In this document: positions 34,299 to 44,356 of the stretch, piece after piece
Position numbering within the stretch: position 1 is the stretch's first letter
Layout of the letters: every line of letters starts with the position of its first letter
NCBI RefSeq assembly: GCF_001423885.1
Contig: NZ_LMPP01000002.1
Coordinates: forward strand, 883,955 to 947,954
Source: Rathayibacter sp. Leaf185
GTDB lineage: Bacteria; Actinomycetota; Actinomycetes; Actinomycetales; Microbacteriaceae
Length of the DNA: 64,000 nt
Reading direction: 5' to 3'
Notes under the pieces: model-generated
The model's database searches: none
What the model was told of the DNA's origin: nothing
The model's input: the letters and a program-made list of their open reading frames with translations, nothing else
Program-made: the position numbers and the translations under genes

Positions 34299-35399
34299 AT
34301 GCTGGACAACGACTTCACCGAGCAGATCACTGCTCTCCGCTCCACCTTCTCCGACATCCGAGCCGTCATCGACGTGGAGGGGCTCCGCGCGAAGATCGCC
34401 GAGCTGAGCGAGCAGGCGGGCGCTCCCGACCTGTGGGACGACACCGACGCCGCGCAGAAGATCACGAGCGCGCTGAGCCACCGGCAGTCCGAGCTGGCCC
34501 GCATCACGTCGATCGAGCGCCGCCTCGACGACCTCGAGGTGCTGGTCGAGATGGCCAACGAGGCCGAGGACGCCGAGTCCGAGCAGGAGGCGATCGCCGA
34601 GCTCACCGCCCTGCAGAAGGTGATGGGCGAGCTCGAGGTGCAGACGCTGCTCGACGGCGAGTACGACGACCGCCCGGCGGTCGTGACGATCCGCGCCGGC
34701 GCCGGGGGAGTGGACGCCTCCGACTTCGCCGAGATGCTGATGCGCATGTACCTTCGCTGGGCCGAGAAGCACAAGTACACCGCCACGGTCATGGATGCGA
34801 GCTATGCGGAGGAGGCCGGCATCAAGTCGGCGACCTTCGAGATCGACGCTCCCTACGCCTTCGGCACGCTCTCGGTCGAGGCGGGCACGCACCGCCTCGT
34901 CCGGATGAGCCCCTTCGGTGCCGCGGGCAAGCGCCAGACCTCTTTCGCCGCGGTCGAGGTCATCCCGCTGATGGAGGAGGCCGGCGCGGTCGAGATCCCC
35001 GACAACGACATCCGCGTCGACGTCTTCCGCTCCTCCGGACCGGGCGGCCAGTCGGTCAACACCACCGACTCCGCCGTGCGCATCACCCACCTCCCCACCG
35101 GGACGGTCGTGTCGATGCAGAACGAGAAGAGCCAGATCCAGAACCGTGCCGCCGCCATGCGGGTCCTGCAGTCCCGGCTTCTGCTGATCCAGAAGGAGCA
35201 GGAGGCGGCGACCAAGAAGGAGCTGGCCGGGAACATCACGGCGAGCTGGGGCGACCAGATGCGCAGCTACGTGCTCGCGCCCTACCAGATGGTCAAGGAC
35301 CTCCGCACCGACCACGAGGTCGGCAATCCGTCGCACGTCTTCGACGGCGACATCGACGGCTTCATCGCCGCGGGCATCCGCTGGCGCAAGTCGGCCTGA
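34299..35399 (+). CDS. prfB: peptide chain release factor 2
   Basis: A 366-residue class I release factor. It contains the SPF codon-recognition tripeptide ([14 protein letters not shown]), which reads UGA/UAA, and the catalytic GGQ at 249-251 ([19 protein letters not shown]). The gene reads through as one frame: the internal UGA and +1 frameshift found in many bacterial prfB genes is absent. TAGTCT (34284-34289) lies 9 nt before the ATG, so the leader is minimal or absent. Start of the conserved prfB-ftsE-ftsX-smpB-ssrA block. Confidence 0.97.
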   Translation: MLDNDFTEQITALRSTFSDIRAVIDVEGLRAKIAELSEQAGAPDLWDDTDAAQKITSALSHRQSELARITSIERRLDDLEVLVEMANEAEDAESEQEAIAELTALQKVMGELEVQTLLDGEYDDRPAVVTIRAGAGGVDASDFAEMLMRMYLRWAEKHKYTATVMDASYAEEAGIKSATFEIDAPYAFGTLSVEAGTHRLVRMSPFGAAGKRQTSFAAVEVIPLMEEAGAVEIPDNDIRVDVFRSSGPGGQSVNTTDSAVRITHLPTGTVVSMQNEKSQIQNRAAAMRVLQSRLLLIQKEQEAATKKELAGNITASWGDQMRSYVLAPYQMVKDLRTDHEVGNPSHVFDGDIDGFIAAGIRWRKSA

Positions 35400-35401
35400 T
35401 C

Positions 35402-35428
35402 CGCGCGCGGCTCGACGCGCCGCGCGCG
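35402..35428 (+). terminator. GC-rich hairpin after prfB
   Basis: CGCGCGCGGC (35402-35411) pairs perfectly with GCCGCGCGCG (35419-35428) around a 7-nt loop, 3 nt after the prfB stop. No U-tract follows, so efficiency is uncertain; ftsE has its own -10 at 35458. Confidence 0.5.
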
Positions 35429-35472
35429 CACTCGGCCGACTCTTCGAGATCGTCGTTTACCCTCGGTACGAC

Positions 35473-36645
35473 ATGATTCGCTTCGACAACGTCTCCAAGC
35501 AGTACCGAGGCGGCACCAGACCCGCCCTCAACGCCATCGATCTCGAGATCCTCCGGGGCGAGTTCGTCTTCCTCGTCGGCGCCTCGGGCTCCGGAAAGTC
35601 GAGCTGCCTCCGCCTGATCCTGAAGGAGGAGCGGCCCTCCTCCGGTGCGATCCACGTGCTCGGGCAGAACCTGGGCAAGATCTCGAGCCGCAAGGTGCCG
35701 TACTTCCGCCGCAACATGGGCGTGGTGTTCCAGGACTTCCGGCTGCTGCCGAACAAGTCGGTGTTCGACAACGTCGCGTTCAGCCTGCAGGTGATCGGCA
35801 AGTCGAAGGGCTACATCCAGGAGGCGGTCCCCGACACGCTCAAGATGGTGGGCCTCGCCGGCAAGGCGTCCCGCCTGCCGCACGAGCTCTCCGGAGGCGA
35901 GCAGCAGCGCGTCGCGATCGCCCGCGCCGTGGTGAACAAGCCGGCCGTCCTCCTCGCCGACGAGCCCACGGGAAACCTCGACCCGACCACCAGCGCCGGC
36001 ATCATGGCGCTCCTCGAGCGGATCAACGCCGGCGGCACGACCGTCATCATGGCCACCCACGAGGCCGGCATCGTCGACCAGATGAAGCGCCGCGTCATCG
36101 AGCTCTCGGCCGGCAGCATCGTCCGCGACGAGCGCCAGGGCGGCTACGGCCAGACCGAGAGCATCACCGTCGTCCACGACGGCGTCGTGGTCGTCGCGGC
36201 CGACGACCACAAGGTCGCCGAGACGACGTCGATCCCGGTCCTCACCGAGAGTGCGCTCGCGCCCGCCGAGGTGCCGCAGGTCGATCTCCGGCGCTCCGCA
36301 CCTCCGCTGCCGACCGCGACCGACCCGCACGGCGGGTCCTTCGTCCGGCCCCGCGTCTCGCAGACGGCCGCGCAGCCCGTCGTCCCCGAGGGCCGCCGCT
36401 CGGCCGCCGCCCCCGAGGCCCACGTCACCGCGGCGCACCCCGTCCTCCCCGCACCCCCGGCGCCGGAGGCCCCCGAGGCTCCGCGCGTCGTCGAGCTCGC
36501 GAGCCAGACCGGCCCGATCTATCTGCCCGCCGACACCGGTGCTCTCCCGGAGGAGTCGCTCGCGGCCCGCCTGGGCCTGCGCGCCGCTCGGGAGGACGGC
36601 GACGAGACCGGGGACGACCAGCAGAACGTAGGACCCGTCAAGTGA
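35473..36645 (+). CDS. ftsE: cell division ATP-binding protein FtsE with long C-terminal extension
   Basis: A 390-residue protein. Residues 1 to about 225 are a complete FtsE ABC ATPase: Walker [15 protein letters not shown], the [13 protein letters not shown]-loop, [14 protein letters not shown] signature and Walker [14 protein letters not shown]. The remaining ~160 residues are Pro/Ala/Glu/Arg-rich and predicted disordered; canonical FtsE is about 230 residues. FtsEX controls peptidoglycan hydrolases at the septum from the inner membrane face. TACCCT (35458-35463) lies 9 nt before the ATG, so leader length is near zero. GTGA overlap with ftsX. Confidence 0.95.
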   Translation: MIRFDNVSKQYRGGTRPALNAIDLEILRGEFVFLVGASGSGKSSCLRLILKEERPSSGAIHVLGQNLGKISSRKVPYFRRNMGVVFQDFRLLPNKSVFDNVAFSLQVIGKSKGYIQEAVPDTLKMVGLAGKASRLPHELSGGEQQRVAIARAVVNKPAVLLADEPTGNLDPTTSAGIMALLERINAGGTTVIMATHEAGIVDQMKRRVIELSAGSIVRDERQGGYGQTESITVVHDGVVVVAADDHKVAETTSIPVLTESALAPAEVPQVDLRRSAPPLPTATDPHGGSFVRPRVSQTAAQPVVPEGRRSAAAPEAHVTAAHPVLPAPPAPEAPEAPRVVELASQTGPIYLPADTGALPEESLAARLGLRAAREDGDETGDDQQNVGPVK

Positions 36646-37556
36646 GATTCGCACTGATCTGGTCGGAGGTCTCGAGCGGCCTCCGACGCAACGTCTCGAT
36701 GGTGGTCTCGGTCATCCTCGTCACCTTCATCTCGCTCACCTTCGTCGGCACGGCGATCCTGCTGCAGATGCAGATCGGCCAGATGAAGAACTTCTGGTAC
36801 GACAAGGCGCAGGTCGCGGTCTACATGTGCACCGCCACCTCCGGCGGCTCGAACTGCAGCGGCACCGATGCGACCCAGGAGCAGATCGACTCGGTGGAGT
36901 CGCAGCTCGAGGGCGCGACGCTGGCCCCGTACATCGGCGCGTCCTACTTCGAGGACCACGACCAGGCCTATGCGAACTTCCAGGAGCAGTTCGCCGGGAA
37001 CCCGGTCGCCGAGTACGTCACCCCGGATCTGCTCAACCAGACGTTCTGGATCAACCTCAAGGACCCGACCCAGTCGGACGTCATCGTCGAGAGCCTCTCG
37101 AGCGTCTCGGGCGTCGAGAGCGTCACCGACCAGCGGCAGTACCTCGACCAGATCTTCTCTATCCTCAATGCGGCGAGCTACACGGCGATCGGCATCGCGG
37201 TGCTGATGCTCGTGGCGGCGGTGCTGCTGATCGCCACGACGATCCGGTTATCGGCGTTCTCGAGACGCAGGGAGCTGGGCATCATGCGGCTCGTGGGGGC
37301 CTCGAACCGCTTCATCCAGACACCGTTCATCCTCGAGGGCGTGTTCGCGGCGCTGCTCGGCTCGATCCTCGCGGGAGTCGCGGTCCTCGCGATCGTGCAG
37401 TTCTTCGTGCAGGGGTTCCTGGCGTACCGGATCCCGCTGACCTCCTTCGTGGGCCTCGACGACGCGCTGATCGTGTTCCCGATCCTGGTGGTCGTCGGCA
37501 TCGTGCTGGCCGCGGTCTCGGCGAACGTGGCGATCGCCAGGTACCTGCGGGTCTGA
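36642..37556 (+). CDS. ftsX: cell division protein FtsX
   Basis: A 304-residue membrane partner of FtsE. Topology is canonical: a cytoplasmic N-terminus, first helix ([27 protein letters not shown]), a ~120-residue extracytoplasmic loop containing two cysteines ([10 protein letters not shown], possible disulfide), then three helices around [34 protein letters not shown] and [19 protein letters not shown]. The [22 protein letters not shown] coupling segment ([16 protein letters not shown]) precedes the third helix. GTG 36642 overlaps the ftsE stop. Confidence 0.95.
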   Translation: MRFALIWSEVSSGLRRNVSMVVSVILVTFISLTFVGTAILLQMQIGQMKNFWYDKAQVAVYMCTATSGGSNCSGTDATQEQIDSVESQLEGATLAPYIGASYFEDHDQAYANFQEQFAGNPVAEYVTPDLLNQTFWINLKDPTQSDVIVESLSSVSGVESVTDQRQYLDQIFSILNAASYTAIGIAVLMLVAAVLLIATTIRLSAFSRRRELGIMRLVGASNRFIQTPFILEGVFAALLGSILAGVAVLAIVQFFVQGFLAYRIPLTSFVGLDDALIVFPILVVVGIVLAAVSANVAIARYLRV

Positions 37557-37576
37557 CCGCTCGCTGCTCGCGGCCG

Positions 37577-37609
37577 TATACTGGTGGGCTGTCCCGTGCG
37601 GGGCAGCCC
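37577..37609 (+). promoter_or_regulatory. smpB promoter -10 and 5'-leader hairpin
   Basis: TATACT (37577-37582) is the best -10 consensus in the window. Just downstream GGGCTGTCCC (37586-37595) pairs with GGGGCAGCCC (37600-37609) around GTGC, ten base pairs including one T:G wobble. The hairpin would lie at the very 5' end of the smpB mRNA, 11 nt before its ribosome-binding site. Confidence 0.6.
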
Positions 37610-37635
37610 ATCGTCGCTCTCGGAGAGGAGCCGCC

Positions 37636-38112
37636 GTGCCCAGGGAACAGGGACAGAAGGTCGTCGCGACCAACCGCAAGGCGCGCCACGACTACCTCAT
37701 CGAGGACACCTTCGAGGCGGGACTCGTGCTCACGGGCACGGAGGTCAAGTCGCTGCGCGCCGGCCGGGCGTCGCTCGTCGACGGCTACGCGTTCGTCGAC
37801 GGCGGCGAGGCGTGGCTCGACGCGGTGCACATCAACGAGTGGGCGCAGGGCACGTGGACGAACCATCCGCCCCGACGCAAGCGCAAACTGCTGCTGCACA
37901 AGGCGCAGATCCTGAAGATCCACAACAAGGTGAAGGAGGGCGGGTACACGCTGATCCCGCTCTCGCTCTACTTCAGCGACGGCAAGGCCAAGGTCGAGCT
38001 CGCGGTGGCCAAGGGCAAGAAGGACTACGACAAGCGCCAGGTGCTGCGCGAGCGTCAGGATCGGCGTGAGGCGGATCGCGCGATGTCGACGCGCCGCCGC
38101 CTGGGCGACTAG
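37636..38112 (+). CDS. smpB: SsrA-binding protein SmpB
   Basis: A 158-residue tmRNA-binding protein required for trans-translation. [66 protein letters not shown] and [16 protein letters not shown] are all standard; the C-terminal tail is Arg-rich as expected. GTG 37636 is preceded by GGAGAGGAG. Its RNA partner, ssrA, lies 1.6 kb downstream past one MFS gene. Confidence 0.98.
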   Translation: MPREQGQKVVATNRKARHDYLIEDTFEAGLVLTGTEVKSLRAGRASLVDGYAFVDGGEAWLDAVHINEWAQGTWTNHPPRRKRKLLLHKAQILKIHNKVKEGGYTLIPLSLYFSDGKAKVELAVAKGKKDYDKRQVLRERQDRREADRAMSTRRRLGD

Positions 38113-38166
38113 GCGCTCGGACGCAACCGTCTGCACGACGTCTGGCGGTTTGGGAGACTGGAGCCC

Positions 38167-39636
38167 GTGACCGCCTCCGAGAACGCCCTGAGTCCCGCTG
38201 AAGAGAAGACCCGCTGGCGGGCCTTCGCGATCAGCGTCGCGGTCGCCGCGATCACGATCCTCGATCTCTCGAAGGTCAACGTGGGCCTGCCCTCGATCGA
38301 GAAGGCGCTCTCGGCGGATGCGAGTCAGCTGCAGCTCATCGTCGCCGGCTACGCGCTCGCGTTCGGACTCGCGCTCGTGCCGGCGGGTCGTCTCGGCGAC
38401 ATCCGCTCGCGGCGCCTGCTCTTCCTGATCGGCCTCACGGCCTTCACCGTGACGAGCCTCCTGTGCGCGATCGCCCCCAGCATCGAGGTGCTCGTGGTCG
38501 CGCGGTTCCTGCAGGGCGTCGCGGCCGGCATTCAGATGCCGCAGGTGCTCGGCCTGGTGCAGCAGATGTTCACGGGGGCGGAGCGGGCGCGGGCGTTCGG
38601 CGTGTTCGGCGCCGTCATCGGTCTCTCGACCGCCTTCGGGCCGACGCTCGGCGGGCTCCTCATCGCGATCGGCGGCGACCAGGACGGCTGGCGCCTTCTG
38701 TTCTGGATGAACATCCCGCTCGGCGTGGTGGCGCTCGCTTTCGCCTGGCGGCTCTTGCCGCGGACCCATCGGAAGCCCGGCGGCGACACCTCCCTCGACC
38801 CGGTCGGGCTCCTCCTGCTGGCCGTCGCGATCTTCGCCTTCATGCTCCCGTTCCTGCTGACGACGGGGAGTTCGTCCGACTCGCCGTTCCGCTGGCTCTG
38901 GCTGCTGCTGGCCGCCGCGGCGGCGTTCGCGTTCGTGCGGTGGGAGGGGCACTACTCGGGCCTCGGCCGGACTCCGGTCATCGACTTCCGCATCTTCCGC
39001 ACGAGCTCGTACCGCAACGGGATCCTGGTCGCCACGTCGTACTTCGCGGCGATCCCGGCGACGTTCCTGCTGACGACGCTGTTCCTCCAGCAGGGCCTCG
39101 GCCTCGCCCCCGTCTTCGCGGGCATGGTGAGCATCCCGTTCGCCCTGACCTCGGCGGTGACCGCCTGGTACGGCGGCAAGCTCGTGCAGACCTACGGCCG
39201 CGCGCTCGTGGTGCTCGGGATCCTGCTGGTCGTCGTCGGCTTCACCCTGGTGCTGCTCGCCGCCGAGCTCCTCCCGGCCGAGACCGCCGCGTACGGCATG
39301 GGAGCGGCGATGCTGGTCGCGGGGGCCGGCGGCGGCTTCGTCGTCTCGCCGAACCAGACCCTCACGCTGGCCGAGATCTCGCCCGCGCAGGGCGGAGTCG
39401 CGGGCTCGGTCGGTCAGCTCGGCCAGCGTGTGGGGACCGCGGTCGGTACCGCCTGCGCCTCCGCTGTCTTCTTCGCCACCCTCGCGAGTGAGCAGGGCAT
39501 GGCGGAGGGGCTCGACCGCTACCACGACGCGTTCCGCAACGGCTACTTCGTCACTCTCGGGCTGATCGCCCTCGCTCTCGTGCTCGGGCTGCTCGATCTG
39601 CGCCGCCGCCGCGTGAGCGCTCGCGACGCGGGGTAG
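38167..39636 (+). CDS. MFS transporter, DHA2 (EmrB/QacA) type
   Basis: A 489-residue protein with about fourteen helices. VNVGLPSIEKALSADASQLQLIVAGYALAFGLALVPAGRLGDI carries the N-terminal family pattern and the AGRLGDIRSRR loop 2-3 motif; GPTLGGLLI is the antiporter motif C-like turn. Such proteins are proton-driven drug or metabolite exporters; substrate unknown. It begins at GTG 38167 and sits between smpB and ssrA. TAGACT at its 3' end (39634-39639) may be the ssrA promoter. Confidence 0.9.
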   Translation: MTASENALSPAEEKTRWRAFAISVAVAAITILDLSKVNVGLPSIEKALSADASQLQLIVAGYALAFGLALVPAGRLGDIRSRRLLFLIGLTAFTVTSLLCAIAPSIEVLVVARFLQGVAAGIQMPQVLGLVQQMFTGAERARAFGVFGAVIGLSTAFGPTLGGLLIAIGGDQDGWRLLFWMNIPLGVVALAFAWRLLPRTHRKPGGDTSLDPVGLLLLAVAIFAFMLPFLLTTGSSSDSPFRWLWLLLAAAAAFAFVRWEGHYSGLGRTPVIDFRIFRTSSYRNGILVATSYFAAIPATFLLTTLFLQQGLGLAPVFAGMVSIPFALTSAVTAWYGGKLVQTYGRALVVLGILLVVVGFTLVLLAAELLPAETAAYGMGAAMLVAGAGGGFVVSPNQTLTLAEISPAQGGVAGSVGQLGQRVGTAVGTACASAVFFATLASEQGMAEGLDRYHDAFRNGYFVTLGLIALALVLGLLDLRRRRVSARDAG

Positions 39637-39723
39637 ACTGGCTCCTTGTAACTCCACAGTGTGCGACGACGACCCACTCCGGTCGCGCCGAGATCCTCGA
39701 GATCCCGGCCGGCGAGTGCTCGC

Positions 39724-40096
39724 GGGGATGATCGGTTTCGACATTGCCTGCGAAACTGCGAGAAGCGGGTCGAGGATCCAGGGTTATCTCGTTAACGATC
39801 TCTGGAAAACACAGGTGCCGAACAGAAGCGCACCGACTTCGCTCTCGCTGCCTAAGCCAGAGTAGATAGTCCGTCAGTCCGTGGGTGCGTCCTCGCCCCG
39901 GATCCTGGCGTCATCTAGAGGACTTGCTGCGTCGTTACGCCTGAGGGCGACGCGGGACTTGCACTCGGGCTGGGCCCGTCGACCGATGCGCCGATGGTAA
40001 CGGTCGGGGCCGAGCAGAACGCTCTCATCGGCTACACCCGTAGAAGGCGCAGAATCACAGCGATGGACGGGGGTTCGATTCCCCCCATCTCCACCA
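39724..40096 (+). ncRNA. ssrA: transfer-messenger RNA
   Basis: The mature ends fold as a tRNA-like domain: GGGGATG at the 5' end pairs CATCTCC before an encoded ACCA at 40096, and the T-arm reads GGGGGTTCGATTCCCCC; the 5' region ATCGGTTTCGACATT is the universal tmRNA signature. The tag reading frame ends GCC GAA CAG AAG CGC ACC GAC TTC GCT CTC GCT GCC TAA (39817-39855), encoding a peptide ending ...DFALAA. Its resume codon is uncertain: upstream in-frame codons continue through ggt, aca, aac, gaa. Encoded CCA is unlike the tRNA genes here. Confidence 0.95.
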
Positions 40097-40124
40097 CCGG
40101 TCGTCGTCGCACACGTCGAGTCAC

Positions 40125-40160
40125 GCCGAGGAGGCCGTCCAGCAGGGCGGCCTCTTCGGC
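40125..40160. terminator. bidirectional terminator after ssrA
   Basis: GCCGAGGAGGCCG (40125-40137) pairs with CGGCCTCTTCGGC (40148-40160) with one G:T pair and a 10-nt loop. It lies between ssrA and the convergent septum lipoprotein gene, 28 nt after the tmRNA end. Confidence 0.75.
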
Positions 40161-40172
40161 GTTGCGGCGCGA

Positions 40173-40661
40173 TCAGCGCGCGGTTCCGAAGAGGCTCCCG
40201 GCGGCCGGGCCGGTGGTCGGGTCGAAGACGGCGCAGACGACGGCGCGGTCGCCGTGCCGCCAGCTGACCTCCGAGGGGACGAAGCTGCGGTACTCGAGCA
40301 CCGAGTCGCCGTAGTCGATGCCGATGGTGGGCGGGAACTCGGGCTCGCAGGCGGCCTCGGCCTGGGCGAGCAGCGTGTTCTTGCTCGTGTAGTCGGCTCC
40401 GGGCTGCTCGAAGGCGTGGAAGACCTCGAGGTCGTGCACCTCGGCGCACGGGACGAGGTCGACGTCGGCGACCCGGTCGCCGTCCGGCTCGAGCAGGCAG
40501 TCGCCCTTGCGGACCGAGAACGCATCGCTCACGCCTGCGCTCACGACGGCTCCGCTCTCGTCGCGCACCGCCTCCGGATCGCCGGAGCCGACCACGGAGG
40601 AGCACGCCGCGAGGGGCAGCGCGAGCGCCGCCACGACGCAGACGCGAGCGAGGCGCCTCAT
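40173..40661 (-). CDS. septum formation family lipoprotein
   Basis: A 162-residue protein starting at ATG 40661. The signal peptide ends in a lipobox (ALALPLAACSS, LAAC), so it is exported and lipid-anchored. The mature domain carries the family pattern KGDCLLEPDGDR...LVPCAEVHDLEVFHAFE and VVCAVFDP, with paired cysteines likely forming disulfides. It is the second gene of an operon: its ATG overlaps the stop of hisN by 4 nt. Function in Actinobacteria is only loosely known. Confidence 0.87.
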   Translation of the reverse strand: MRRLARVCVVAALALPLAACSSVVGSGDPEAVRDESGAVVSAGVSDAFSVRKGDCLLEPDGDRVADVDLVPCAEVHDLEVFHAFEQPGADYTSKNTLLAQAEAACEPEFPPTIGIDYGDSVLEYRSFVPSEVSWRHGDRAVVCAVFDPTTGPAAGSLFGTAR

Positions 40662-41437
40662 CGGCGTGCCGCGATCCGCAGCACGGCGTCGTGCAGCACG
40701 CCGTTGGTCGCGAGGGCGCTGCCCTGCCAGGGCCCCGGCTCCCCATCGACCGAGGTGAACCGGCCGCCCGCCTCCTCGACGATGGGGATCAGTGCCGCGA
40801 GATCGTAGGGCTTCACGTCGAACTCGCCCGCACCGTCGATGAGGCCCTCGGCGACGAGCATGTACGCCCAGGCATCGCCGTAGGCGCGGTCGCGGAAGAC
40901 CGAGCGCGCGAGCTCGAGCAGCTGCTCGAGGCGACCCGCGCCGTCCCACTGCTGGATGCTGTTGTAGCTGAACGTCGCGTCGGCGAGGTCGGCGACCTGC
41001 GAGACCCGGATGCTCCTCGGCTCGTCGCCGTCGAGGACCCACGCCCCCGAGCCCCTCGCGGCCCACCAGCGCTTCCCGAGCGCGGGGGAGGAGACGACTC
41101 CGACGACCGGCACGCCGTCGACGGCGAGAGCGATGAGGGTCGCCCAGATCGGCACTCCGCGCAGGAAGTGGGCGGTGCCGTCGATCGGATCGAGGATCCA
41201 CTGCCGAGAGGAGTCTCCGGAGGTGCCGAACTCCTCGCCGAGGATCGAGTCGTCGGGACGCTCGGCGTCGAGGATCTCGCGGATCGCCTCCTCGACCGCG
41301 CGGTCGGCGTCGGTCACCGGCGTGTGGTCGCCCTTGGTCGTGACGACGAGGTCCAGGGCGCGGAAGCGATCGCGCGAGATCGCGTCGGCGGCGTCGGCGA
41401 GGCGGAGGGCGAGGCGGAGGTCGTCGTCGAGAGTCAC
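40658..41437 (-). CDS. hisN: histidinol-phosphatase, inositol-monophosphatase family
   Basis: A 259-residue metal-dependent phosphatase. GEEFG, WILDPIDGTAHFLRGVPIWATLIAL and AYGDAWAYMLVAEGLIDGAGE give the metal and substrate sites; the combination of DPIDGT with RGVPxWATLIAL is the actinobacterial HisN pattern (histidine biosynthesis) as distinct from SuhB. GTG 41437 is taken as start because TATCGT (41449-41444 on the minus strand) lies only 6 nt upstream, a leaderless arrangement; an in-frame extension to 41548 runs across the promoter. Inositol-phosphatase activity cannot be excluded. Confidence 0.85.
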   Translation of the reverse strand: MTLDDDLRLALRLADAADAISRDRFRALDLVVTTKGDHTPVTDADRAVEEAIREILDAERPDDSILGEEFGTSGDSSRQWILDPIDGTAHFLRGVPIWATLIALAVDGVPVVGVVSSPALGKRWWAARGSGAWVLDGDEPRSIRVSQVADLADATFSYNSIQQWDGAGRLEQLLELARSVFRDRAYGDAWAYMLVAEGLIDGAGEFDVKPYDLAALIPIVEEAGGRFTSVDGEPGPWQGSALATNGVLHDAVLRIAARR

Positions 41438-41474
41438 GACTCCACGATAGGGGGCCCGCCGGGGGCGGCTCGAT

Positions 41475-41505
41475 TTGACGAACCGGGGGGAGCCGCTGGT
41501 AGTGT
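41475..41505 (+). promoter_or_regulatory. candidate promoter of tRNA-Lys
   Basis: TTGACG (41475-41480) and TAGTGT (41500-41505) are separated by 19 bp, longer than ideal, and lie 39 nt before the tRNA. Resembles the tRNA-fMet promoter in its CGATTTG context. Confidence 0.45.
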
Positions 41506-41544
41506 GATCCCTCGGTTCGGCATGCAGTATTCGCCGGGTCGAAT

Positions 41545-41617
41545 GCACCTCTAGCTCAATCGGCAGAGCAACTGACTCTTAATCAGTGGGTTCTCGGTTC
41601 AAGTCCGAGGGGGTGCA
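41545..41617 (+). tRNA. tRNA-Lys (anticodon CTT)
   Basis: 73 nt. Acceptor GCACCTC pairs GGGGTGC with one T:G pair, discriminator A. D-arm TAGCTCAATCGGCAGAGCA, anticodon arm ACTGA-CTCTTAA-TCAGT with CTT at 41578-41580, T-arm TCGGTTCAAGTCCGA. CCA not encoded. Confidence 0.97.
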
Positions 41618-41622
41618 CCCCT

Positions 41623-41662
41623 GAAACGCTCGCCCCGGCATCATCGCCGAGACGAGCGTTTC
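41623..41662 (+). terminator. terminator after tRNA-Lys
   Basis: GAAACGCTCG (41623-41632) pairs perfectly with CGAGCGTTTC (41653-41662); the right arm ends in TTTC and continues TCGTCGTTC. The 20-nt loop can form a small extra stem. Confidence 0.7.
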
Positions 41663-41722
41663 GTCGTTCAGCGTCGAGCTCTGCATCGCCTCACGCAGGC
41701 TCCGCCGAACGAAAGGCTCTGA

Positions 41723-42904
41723 ATGCCCGAAGACACCCTCTCCGAGATCGGCTCGATCGCCCTCGCCGTGGTCATCGCCGTCGTCGTCGCGACCGTGGTC
41801 ACCGCCGTGGTCGCGCTCGTCGTCCGCTCGATCGGCAAGCGCAAGACCTGGGCGCGGCTGCTCATCCGCCGCGTGCGCATCCCCTTCCGGGTGCTCCTGA
41901 TCACCATCGCGGTCTGGGTGGCGCTCGCCGCGACCGTGTCGGGCGAGGTCTGGCCGGGTCTCGTCGACCGCGTCTTCCAGATCGCCACGATCGGAGCCGC
42001 CGCCTGGCTGGTCGGGGCGATGTTCGTGTTCCTCGAGGATCTCGGTGCCGAGCGGTACCGGACCGACACCGCCGACAACCGGCGCGCGCGGCGCCTCCGG
42101 ACCCAGATGACGATCATCAGGCGGGTGGCCGTCGCCGCGGTCGTCGTGGTCGCCCTCGGGGCCTCGCTGCTGACCTTCCCGGAGGCGCGGACCGCCGGCG
42201 CGAGCGTGCTGGCCTCGGCCGGAGTGCTCTCGATCGTCGCCGGGCTCGCGGTGCAGTCGAGCCTGACCAACATCTTCGCGGGGATGCAGCTCGCCTTCAG
42301 CGATGCGATCCGCCTCGACGACGTGGTGATCGTCGAGGGCGAGTGGGGGAGGATCGAGGAGATCACGCTGACCTACGTCGTCGTGCACCTGTGGGACGAC
42401 CGCCGTCTGGTGCTCCCCACGAACCACTTCACGACGCAGCCCTTCCAGAACTGGACCCGCACCGGATCGGAGCTCCTCGGCGCCGTCGAGCTCGACCTCG
42501 ACTGGCGCGTGCGGCCCGACGAGATGCGCGAGGAGCTGCACCGGATCCTCGAGGAGACCGAGCTCTGGGACCAGCGCGTGAGCGTTCTGCAGGTCACCGA
42601 CGCCGTGGGCGGGCACGTGCGCATCCGAGTGCTCGTGACCGCGAAGGACGCACCGACGCTGTTCGACCTGCGCTGCTACGTCCGCGAGCGGCTCGTCACC
42701 TGGCTGCACGAGAGCGACCCCGTCGCCCTGCCTCGCCAGCGCGTCGAGATGCAGCAGCCGCAGGAGCGCAGCGCCGGTGTCGCGCCCCGCACCCACGTGC
42801 ACTCGTCGCCCGACAACCTCTTCTCGGGCGACCGCGCGTCGAACGAGCGCGGTGCGCTGTTCACCGGCCTGATCGACCTGCGCGAGTCTCCGAAGCGGGA
42901 GTAG
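41723..42904 (+). CDS. mechanosensitive ion channel (MscS family)
   Basis: A 393-residue membrane protein. ATG 41723 has GAAAGG upstream. About four helices precede the pore-lining region: VVTAVVALVV, VLLITIAVWVALAATVS, AAWLVGAMFVFL and ASVLASAGVLSIVAGLAVQSSLTNIFAGMQLAF, the last being the TM3 pore helix of MscS. The beta domain follows (IRLDDVVIVEGEWGRIEEITLTYVVVHLWDDRRLVLPTNHF). The C-terminal ~60 residues are poorly conserved. Acts as an osmotic safety valve. Confidence 0.93.
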   Translation: MPEDTLSEIGSIALAVVIAVVVATVVTAVVALVVRSIGKRKTWARLLIRRVRIPFRVLLITIAVWVALAATVSGEVWPGLVDRVFQIATIGAAAWLVGAMFVFLEDLGAERYRTDTADNRRARRLRTQMTIIRRVAVAAVVVVALGASLLTFPEARTAGASVLASAGVLSIVAGLAVQSSLTNIFAGMQLAFSDAIRLDDVVIVEGEWGRIEEITLTYVVVHLWDDRRLVLPTNHFTTQPFQNWTRTGSELLGAVELDLDWRVRPDEMREELHRILEETELWDQRVSVLQVTDAVGGHVRIRVLVTAKDAPTLFDLRCYVRERLVTWLHESDPVALPRQRVEMQQPQERSAGVAPRTHVHSSPDNLFSGDRASNERGALFTGLIDLRESPKRE

Positions 42905-42925
42905 CGCAGGCCGATCGGGGGAGGG

Positions 42926-44323
<1,398 letters not shown>

Positions 44324-44325
44324 TC

Positions 44326-44356
44326 AACCTACGACCTCGAGTGCACTCGAGGTCAA
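44326..44356 (-). promoter_or_regulatory. MerR-type promoter with 19-bp spacer and 22-bp operator palindrome
   Basis: On the minus strand, -35 TTGACC (44356-44351) and -10 TAGGTT (44331-44326) are 19 bp apart, the overlong spacing that MerR proteins untwist. The spacer and -35 contain a perfect 22-bp palindrome (44333-44354, half-site GACCTCGAGTG). The ATG of merR is 6 nt after the -10, so the transcript is leaderless. The operator overlaps the stop codon of the adjacent hydrolase gene on the same strand. Confidence 0.85.

Noticed and set aside
34299..35399. Programmed +1 frameshift in prfB
   Set aside because: The frame is continuous through the usual site (around codon 25) with no internal UGA.
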